A program made the translations under genes and the position numbers. 16,368 nucleotides of DNA from an uncultured Planctomycetaceae bacterium. GTDB lineage: Bacteria > Planctomycetota > Planctomycetia > Pirellulales > Thermoguttaceae. Where the stretch lies: contig CAMZHY010000022.1 of NCBI GenBank assembly GCA_947307005.1, forward strand, positions 1-16,368, written 5' to 3'. The notes beneath the pieces are model-generated. The model made no database searches, had not been told where the DNA came from, and saw nothing but the letters and a program-made list of their open reading frames with translations. Shown one piece after another: positions 13,601-16,368 of the stretch (positions are counted from its first letter, which is position 1; each line of letters starts with the position of its first letter).

Positions 13601-16368
13601 GGAGACGCCGCCGACGAGCGAGATCGCGTCGCCGTTCTGGAGCGCGGTCGCAACGCCGTCGGTCGCGGTCGCGACAAACTTGCGATAGGTCAGGTTTTCA
13701 GTTCCGTAGAGGATCGTGTCTTCGCCAACGTTCTCGAGGAGCGTCTGAGACCCGTCGGGCGCGACGACGACGTCGACGTAAACGCCGAGGTCGGAGTCGG
13801 AATAAGGCTCGCCGATGTTGTCCAGATACTCGATCTTGGGTTCCGGCTTAACGACGTACTGAGAACCGTCCGCCGTCGTTATGGTCAGCGAGTACGAAGA
13901 ACTCGTTCTCGCGTAAGGTTCGACCGTTCCGTCGGGATACGTGAAGGTCGCGGTCTTCGCGTCGTAGGTCACGTACAGGTTGCGGTATCCGATCGAATCG
14001 CCGTCCGAAACAGCAACTTCTTGATCGCCAAGCCTCACGACGTCGTAATTGACCGTCGCGACGCCGTCCGTCACCGTGACGCGGTTCATATTGGAGTCGA
14101 CGAAGTTCGCGGAATCCAAGAGGACGCGATACGAATACGACGTCGGACCGGCGTAGAGTTCGACCGCTTCGCGAAGCGTGACTTTGTCGTCGAGAGGATT
14201 GTACGCGCCGTCTTCGTCCGTCGTGACGACGACGCTCGGAACTTCGTGAACTTCGAAGCTTGTCGTATAGACGTTGTTCGGTTCGGCTTCGGAGTCGTCC
14301 TCTTCGCCGTACTCGGTCACTTCGTTGTTGACGTCGAGCGTAATCGTCAGCGTGTAGGAACCGACCGGCAACGCGCCGAGGTTCTGACGCGCGTAGGAGA
14401 CCGCGTCGCCCGCGTGGATCCAGTTCGCCTCGTCGAGCCAATCGAAGTACTGCGAACCGGCGACATAGCGATAAACGACCGTCTGATTGTAGTTGGAGCC
14501 GTCCGCCGTTACGCCGTTGATCGCGAACGCGACGTCAAACTTGTCGGTCACGGAGGAGTCGCCGCTGTTGAGGATCGAGAAGTCGAGGATGACGTCCTGA
14601 CCAACGTAGTAGTATTCGACGTCGACTTCGTTGAGCGCGCCGTACCAGAAGTTGACCGGATTATCGGAGAACGCGAGATCCGCGGCGGTGATCGTCTGGG
14701 ATTCATACGCGCCGAGATCGATCGCGTAAACGTCGCCGTTGACGACGAGTCCGACGTAACGAGTCGCGCCCGCGAGGTCAAATTCGCCGACCTTCGTCGC
14801 CAGCTCGTTGGAACCGGCGTTGATAATCGGAGACGTCGCCTTGAGCGTGAAGTCGCCGTTCGCCGCGTCGGTGAAGAGCGGATCCGTTCCGATGAAGGAA
14901 CGGTATTCGGCGACGAGCCAATCTTCGCCAAACGCCTTCGCGCCGGTCGATTCGGCGTTCTGGAGGAGCGAGCAGCGAAGCGTGATCGTCGCGGTTTCCT
15001 CCGCGTAGATATCGACGCCCAAGCCATCTTCGCCGACCGAGTTGCCCGCAAGAATGCTGTTGTCGATCGTCGCGCTCTTTGCGACGTAGAGACCGCCGCC
15101 GTTCGCCGCGCTGTTGCCGGCGACGGTAACGTTCACCAGCGTCAGTTCGGAGACGTAAATCGCGCCGCCGTCGCCCGTCGCCGCGTTGTTCGCAACGAGC
15201 GAGTTGACGAGTTCGACAAAGTTCGCCTGGATCGCGCCCGCGATTCCGCCCGCCTTGTTGCCGGTGATCGTCGCGTTCTTGAGCGAGACGGAGTCGGCGT
15301 AGATCGCGCCGACGTCGCCGACCGCCGTATTGTTGGCAATCGTCGCGCTTCCTTCGACCGTCAGTTTGCCGCCCGCGTAAATCGCGCCGTAATCGGCGCC
15401 CGCGCTGTTGCCGGAAATCGTCGCGTTTCCGTTGACCGTCATCGCGCCGTTGACGTAGCCCGCGCCGTAATTCGCGTCCGCGTTCGTCGTTTCGGTCGTC
15501 GTCGTCTCTTCCGAAACGACGTTTCCGGCTTCGTCGTAGGTCGCGGGAACCGTCGTTTCGACCGTAACCGCGCCAATCGCGCTGTTGTTTTCGAGCGTCA
15601 GATCGCCCGTCGTCAGCGCGCCGCCGACGTAGATCGCGCCGTACGACGCGGCGGTATTCCCCGAGAAGGTCGCCGCGCCCGTGATCGTCGCGTCGCCGAA
15701 CTCGACAAAGAGCGCGCCGCCGTTGCCGGAAACGGTCGTCGTCTTCGTTTCGGTTCCGTCTTCCGCCGTTTCCGTCTCGACGTCCTCGAACGTCGCCGCG
15801 GCGTTGCCTGTCGCGGTAACCGAACCGTTGACCTTGAACGAGTACTGAGCGTAGACCGCGCCGACGTTCGCGCCGGCTTTGTTGCCGCTAATCAGAACCT
15901 CGACCGGTTCGTCGCCCGTTCCGATGAGAATCGAACCGGCGTCGATCGCGCCGACGTCGCCGTACGCCGTGTTGTCGGTAATCGTCGCGTTTCCGCCAAT
16001 CTCGAGCAAATTCCAAACCGAGAGGGCGCCGTCGTTCTCGTCGGCGCTGTTCTTTGTGATCAGAGCGTCGCCGCCAATCTTGATCGACTTCGCTTCCACC
16101 GCGCCGACGTCTCCTTCCGTCGCAACGTTATTGGAAATCGTCGCGTTTCCGCCGATCTCCATCGCGCCGCCGACGGAGCCCGCGCCGTACGATCCGTTCG
16201 CTTCGTTCGCGTCGATCGTCGCGTCGCCGACAACGGTAAGCTGTCCGTTGACCTTGAACGCGCCGTAGCTGGACGTCGCATGGTTGCCCGTCGCCGTCAG
16301 CGTTTCGCCGACCGAGAGATCGCCCCACAGGAAGATCGCGCCGAAGCCCTCGCCCGCGAAGTTATTCG
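7355..16368 (-). CDS. giant modular surface/secreted beta-helix protein (adhesin-like), N-terminus beyond window
   Basis: The frame is open from the right edge to TGA at 7357-7355 for 3003 visible residues. An internal Met at 16162 exists, but 68 in-frame codons upstream continue the same repeat pattern, so the true start lies outside the window. Order of modules: beta-helix array 1, choice-of-anchor-Q-like end, CARDB-like, CSLREA-like, unknown insert, array 2, Q-like, CARDB-like, CSLREA-like, shorter insert, array 3, Q-like, CSLREA-like, array 4, Q-like, cadherin-like, FN3-like, PKD-like, acidic tail. The repeats carry GGAIYN and FxxN motifs, as in chlamydial Pmp proteins (Pfam PF02415). The protein is Gly/Ala/Asn/Thr/Val-rich and almost Cys-free, typical of large extracellular proteins. 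There is no autotransporter barrel, LPXTG, dockerin or C-terminal membrane helix. Attachment to cells, glycans or a matrix is inferred. The secretion signal is not in view. Confidence 0.93.
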   Translation of the reverse strand, partial: NNFAGEGFGAIFLWGDLSVGETLTATGNHATSSYGAFKVNGQLTVVGDATIDANEANGSYGAGSVGGAMEIGGNATISNNVATEGDVGAVEAKSIKIGGDALITKNSADENDGALSVWNLLEIGGNATITDNTAYGDVGAIDAGSILIGTGDEPVEVLISGNKAGANVGAVYAQYSFKVNGSVTATGNAAATFEDVETETAEDGTETKTTTVSGNGGALFVEFGDATITGAATFSGNTAASYGAIYVGGALTTGDLTLENNSAIGAVTVETTVPATYDEAGNVVSEETTTTETTNADANYGAGYVNGAMTVNGNATISGNSAGADYGAIYAGGKLTVEGSATIANNTAVGDVGAIYADSVSLKNATITGNKAGGIAGAIQANFVELVNSLVANNAATGDGGAIYVSELTLVNVTVAGNSAANGGGLYVAKSATIDNSILAGNSVGEDGLGVDIYAEETATITLRCSLLQNAESTGAKAFGEDWLVAEYRSFIGTDPLFTDAANGDFTLKATSPIINAGSNELATKVGEFDLAGATRYVGLVVNGDVYAIDLGAYESQTITAADLAFSDNPVNFWYGALNEVDVEYYYVGQDVILDFSILNSGDSSVTDKFDVAFAINGVTADGSNYNQTVVYRYVAGSQYFDWLDEANWIHAGDAVSYARQNLGALPVGSYTLTITLDVNNEVTEYGEEDDSEAEPNNVYTTSFEVHEVPSVVVTTDEDGAYNPLDDKVTLREAVELYAGPTSYSYRVLLDSANFVDSNMNRVTVTDGVATVNYDVVRLGDQEVAVSDGDSIGYRNLYVTYDAKTATFTYPDGTVEPYARTSSSYSLTITTADGSQYVVKPEPKIEYLDNIGEPYSDSDLGVYVDVVVAPDGSQTLLENVGEDTILYGTENLTYRKFVATATDGVATALQNGDAISLVGGVSGTFMNGAILAEDGSSVFLAAGDKVVVGDATLTWVGSALVFEDGDKTAIPFVDGATVETLQGTLEMGVVQKTIVGELELADGNRVVFNENGSSVLTCYVDNNVVFADELIVNPVVITLDGSEIVIGKDLTINAPGAGDVTVDGGAQSRVFAVNANVEATISTLKLVNGAAITGGALANYGTLTLNEIEFSGNKAISEGTVDSDKVLREGLGGAIYNTGSLVVNGGQFASNAAAFFGGAIYSVGSLAIDGAIFTENESGLNAGALFVLNSSATIADAVFANNSAARNGGAIGLSIARNSGTVTITNSKLVENTATSGGAVYAYAGAEGSASVVLVNDTIAKNSAQVGGGVYAENAAITLANTIVATNKATGEGVDLALVSGATANATNSLVGNGENIVTEGALTATKSFVGTTDAPVNPRLASNYALTVASPAINSGSNELAVYADGSAITTDLNGATRIVGVEKDGVIYAVDMGAFEYQKVVAPDLTFPTSDPALSGWFTSIDGDSTGEFVEGWDVCFDYAFGNYGQATVYNSFNYTITVAKLDENGAVVEGSEKSYSRTYGEEVDGFLSMDQALAPRAVVSDTWNLGVFDAGQYSVTLTVDFGDKIAETNEENNVFTTTFSVAERPSLVVTTAEDVINAYDGLTSLREAIGRVSETGESVITATRPLANGDSFTLGAYEELGVVDGTVATYADGAISFVNAEGETVELQTGVAYPLSSGGALTFDGGDSAVLSEIIGSTITFDSSVYGSTIMLTGGELIVDRSMEINGDDASVMIDANGGRAFMVAHGDEIVIRGLTVVQGDADKGTAIYNAANLVLTNMTFSANSATENGGAIFNADGASLNASNVAFTTNSAAEGGAIYNVGELALSDATFTSNNATTGAAIYNVGSATVAGANFASGVATDRAGAIYNAGTLDVMDANISSNTAQYGGAIVNYQGRATIADTTFSSNVATRDAGAIDNYGELMLSNVEFSGNTAQGFGGAIYNSMSSTSAAYLVELDGVSFTGNSATRGGAIYNSTRSVIAVDSTSNFSNNSATEDGGAIYNVGTFASEAAITFVANEAQGDGGALYNGAGAKTTLTGASFASNVAKSGGAVYNAGTFNATTSNFESNVASTDGGAINAIAGSTTSVSNSVVWKNSAGANGGAILSAGTLKLRNATVAGNSAAMGGGLSTSGSTSLYNTIVASNYAPKGTDLYSTRAASVYYSLIGSTAGSGVAPTMVQSKTGDPGFATGPVFTNGVLSNAGAVNLSLQSSSAAVNAGNDAWALDATGEIALEKDYAGNERICTSLDSVDMGAYEFPFEEPSTVVNTDKDVYDLTDGVISIREAIDYAVRLGQDTVTIDPSVTKIELGSTLEINDSIKISSESEDGLTLASNGFVGSVVAVGTTTAGQQAEVELENITITGGYSVNPRLSDDPNYIGGGLCNYATLTLTNVTIDGNEASYGGGFYNAGEARVIGSTISNNKAAYYGGVYNRGALYVEDSTIAGNTAQYYGGGLGTYTDATIVNSTIIGNVAKRGAGVYEQVNASDLLTSETEMATTIVNSTITGNVATELGAGVWANHVLNVDNSIVYGNVAPKNADVYHTTIIGSSAATFRYSNVGVSNVKITGTGVKSVDPGFKSYEQPTKATATTAWKDWDLTLAIGSAMIDAGSTSLARGENGALTLDHAGLARVVNKSVDIGAYEEQGNTAPTDIEITLSDDINSALPPGSVIATLNAVDSDEDDSFTFEIVSDDSGALAIDGDKIVVAGELPAGDYTATIRATDEGGATVEKTFEFVVSDPSATNYATPTITTIGVASSGDVVVAWSTDDPAKEYVVEYRVKGTSKWQSTGSLTGTYGTLVDANFKVGDVVQARIKALTSSTKNESAWSDVVEYEIAAPTPSYNVAINENAVGAFHVASVVIESNVEPYAWWAIDWNDGSGVTSVTGLSMSQTLSHIYTASGVYTPVLYVDNQEGVALNAIVVNVASGSGAVLDVVAEPVFSEIEPVAVYGPVQVAPELLVLGARVDASVSFQTSDEEITVETAQTSGAQIVVDTLAAPSATRSTVAIDAFFADMGQEDDELEPELDDAIFSDDFIGELFED
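7690..7960 (-). other. PKD-like domain
   Basis: WAIDWNDGSGVTSVTG followed by LSHIYTASGVYTPVLYVDN gives the PKD signature 'DWGDGS...HtYa.sGvYt..L.V'. Together with the preceding cadherin-like and FN3-like domains it forms a stalk before the acidic tail. Confidence 0.8.
7975..8245 (-). other. FN3-like domain
   Basis: About 90 residues from TPTITTIGVASSGDVVVAWS through KEYVVEYRVKGTSKWQSTG to VVQARIKALTS and ESAWSDVVEYE. The Trp in the B strand, Tyr-Val-Tyr in the C strand and the 'vqaRikAlt...s.WS' ending fit fibronectin type III. Confidence 0.7.
8260..8545 (-). other. cadherin-like domain
   Basis: Starts NTAPTDIEITLSDDINSALP, followed by GSVIATLNAVDSDEDDSFTF. It ends with YTATIRATDEGGATVEKTF. 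Opening 'N..P..I.l....' and the 'vDsDe.d.ftf.i' and 'i.atD.gg.t' strands are typical of calcium-binding cadherin-like repeats of bacterial surface proteins. Confidence 0.75.
8790..9510 (-). repeat. beta-helix repeat array 4
   Basis: Six units ending GGGLCN, GGGFYN, GGVYN, GGGLGT, GAGVYE and GAGVWA, with TISNNKA, TIAGNTA, TIIGNVA and TITGNVA between them. TxxxN replaces most of the FxxN seen in array 3. It is preceded by CSLREA segment 3 and followed by the fourth choice-of-anchor-Q-like module. Confidence 0.8.
9990..11300 (-). repeat. beta-helix repeat array 3 (Pmp-like GGAIYN/FxxN)
   Basis: About 15 units averaging near 26 residues (about 77 bp), the most regular part of the protein. Unit ends read GTAIYN, GGAIFN, GGAIYN, GAAIYN, AGAIYN, GGAIVN, AGAIDN, then GGAIYN three times, GGALYN, GGAVYN, GGAINA, GGAILS and GGGLST. 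FSANSA, FTSNNA, FSSNVA, FSGNTA and similar lie between them. At DNA level the plus-strand string gttgtagatcgcgcc recurs many times. The pattern is that of chlamydial polymorphic membrane protein repeats. Confidence 0.85.
11410..11635 (-). other. shorter insert after CSLREA segment 2
   Basis: About 75 residues between SLREAIGRVSETGESVI and the usual strand GSTITFDSSVYGSTIML. Segments such as PLANGDSFTLGAYEELGVVD and GGALTFDGGDSAVL echo the GD/DG-turn segments of the larger insert after CSLREA segment 1. I could not assign it to a family. Confidence 0.45.
11730..12160 (-). other. CARDB-like domain 2
   Basis: About 140 residues from APDLTFPTSDPALSG to NNVFTTTFSVAE. It matches CARDB-like domain 1 in layout: an early 'VEGWDVCFDYAFGNYGQATV', then WNLGVFDAGQYSVTLTVDFG and IAETNEENNVF. 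It carries one of the few Cys residues of the protein. Both copies follow a Q-like module and precede a CSLREA segment, which suggests duplication of a whole cassette. Confidence 0.65.
12380..13200 (-). repeat. beta-helix repeat array 2
   Basis: Seven units with GGALAN, GGAIYN, GGAIYS, AGALFV, GGAIGL, GGAVYA and GGGVYA, alternating with FSGNKAI, FASNAAAFF, FTENESG and similar FxxN segments. The array ends in TNSLVGNGENIV and is followed by the second choice-of-anchor-Q-like module. A 15-residue loop (KAISEGTVDSDKVLR) interrupts the first unit. Confidence 0.8.
13290..14100 (-). other. unrecognised beta-rich insert between CSLREA segment 1 and array 2
   Basis: About 270 residues separate TLREAV from the strand NPVVITLDGSEIVIG that usually follows it closely. 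They consist of short beta-like segments joined by DG and GD turns: VTDGVATVNYD, ATDGVATALQNGDAISLVGG, LAAGDKVVVGDATLTW, FEDGDKTAIPF, ELADGNRVVFNENGSS. I recognise no known family. A shorter, similar insert lies at about 11410-11635. Confidence 0.5.
14150..14245 (-). other. CSLREA-like segment 1
   Basis: VPSVVVTTDEDGAYNPLDD is followed by KVTLREAVELY. This is the CSLREA-type motif (here TLREA) that normally opens a beta-helix. Related copies are at about 11640-11720 (TSLREAIGRV) and 9570-9695 (VISIREAIDYA). Confidence 0.75.
14250..14695 (-). other. CARDB-like domain 1
   Basis: About 148 residues from ITAADLAFSDNPV to VYTTSFEVHE. Marks of the family are 'VGQDVILDFSILNSGDSSV' near the start and a final 'YTLTITLDVNNEVTEYGE' followed by EPNNVYTTSFEV. 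Such Ig-like adhesion-related domains act as spacers or binding units. Assignment is by pattern only. Confidence 0.65.
14700..14890 (-). other. choice-of-anchor-Q-like closing module 1
   Basis: Begins DPLFTDAANGDFTLKATSP, continues IINAGSNELA and ends YAIDLGAYE. This pattern 'DP.F...G.F.L...SP.I.AG...D..G..R....DiGAYE' closes beta-helix arrays in many bacterial surface proteins. It recurs three more times in this protein, at about 12165-12360, 9700-9925 and 8548-8762. Confidence 0.75.
14960..16368 (-). repeat. beta-helix repeat array 1 (GAI[Y/D][A/V] type)
   Basis: About 15 visible units of mostly 22-28 residues, each of the form '(G)GNATISxNxAxxxxVGAIYA'. The unit end is usually GAIYA, GAIYV, GAVEA or GAIDA rather than the GGAIYN of array 3. 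The array continues past the right edge. Two units contain long Thr/Glu-rich inserts (about 15480-15575 and 15730-15800). The last units (SLVANNAATGDGGAIYV, VTVAGNSAANGGGLYV) grade into the common right-handed beta-helix pattern. Confidence 0.8.

Noticed and set aside
13848..14441. 197-codon minus-strand frame inside the giant gene
   Set aside because: It is another frame of the same strand. Its product is Arg-rich, while the main frame reads through with CARDB- and CSLREA-like sequence.
16060..16162. ATG at 16162 as the start of the giant protein
   Set aside because: The frame upstream stays open to the edge and codes for more repeat units (for example GDATIDANEANGSYGAG). There is no signal peptide after the Met and no ribosome binding site is needed here.
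9990..16368. Regularly spaced repeats as a possible CRISPR array
   Set aside because: The units are coding, about 66-85 bp long and degenerate, and lie in one open frame with beta-helix motifs. There are no identical direct repeats with unique spacers.

Overview
The window reads as chromosomal DNA of a Planctomycetota bacterium or a close PVC relative. The lineage is an inference. It rests on a secreted HzsA-related haem protein carrying the 'DIQPILDKYCLECH' cytochrome signature common in planctomycetes, on a giant CSLREA / beta-helix / choice-of-anchor-Q surface protein, and on GC-rich codon use (GCG, TCG, GTC and GAC favoured, few TTA/CTA/TCA). That codon use leaves long meaningless open frames on the plus strand. 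Every gene I can support is on the minus strand, so transcription runs from high to low coordinates.

Layout, in the direction of transcription. (1) 16368-7355: one reading frame of at least 3003 codons, still open at the right edge. It encodes a modular surface or secreted protein with four parallel beta-helix repeat arrays, four choice-of-anchor-Q-like closing modules, three CSLREA-like segments, two CARDB-like domains, a cadherin-like domain, an FN3-like domain, a PKD-like domain and an acidic tail. It ends at a strong intrinsic terminator (7283-7317). (2) 7232-7260: a sigma70-type promoter reads into a UDP-glucuronate decarboxylase (7173-6199). 48 bp further on comes a secreted triheme HzsA-related protein with an N-terminal discoidin-like domain (6150-2992). 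The two look like one operon. (3) 2967-2995: a promoter overlapping the stop codon of the haem protein reads into ribokinase (2885-1977). (4) 1774-1802: a promoter reads into a membrane-anchored envelope protein, weakly LptC/LptA-like, which starts at 1714 and runs off the left edge.

The genes do not form one obvious pathway. UDP-xylose synthesis, the giant adhesin-like protein, the LptC-like protein and the exported cytochrome all concern the cell envelope or surface; ribokinase is ordinary sugar metabolism. I see no tRNA, rRNA, CRISPR array, IS element or phage gene. No gene-free stretch reaches 300 bp; the longest are 1715-1976 (promoter and a duplicated 11-mer) and 7174-7354 (promoter and terminator). 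The least explained parts are the beta-strand-like inserts that split two CSLREA/beta-helix junctions of the giant protein, the two different repeat types in its arrays, and the role of an HzsA-type cytochrome with no hydrazine synthase partner in view.
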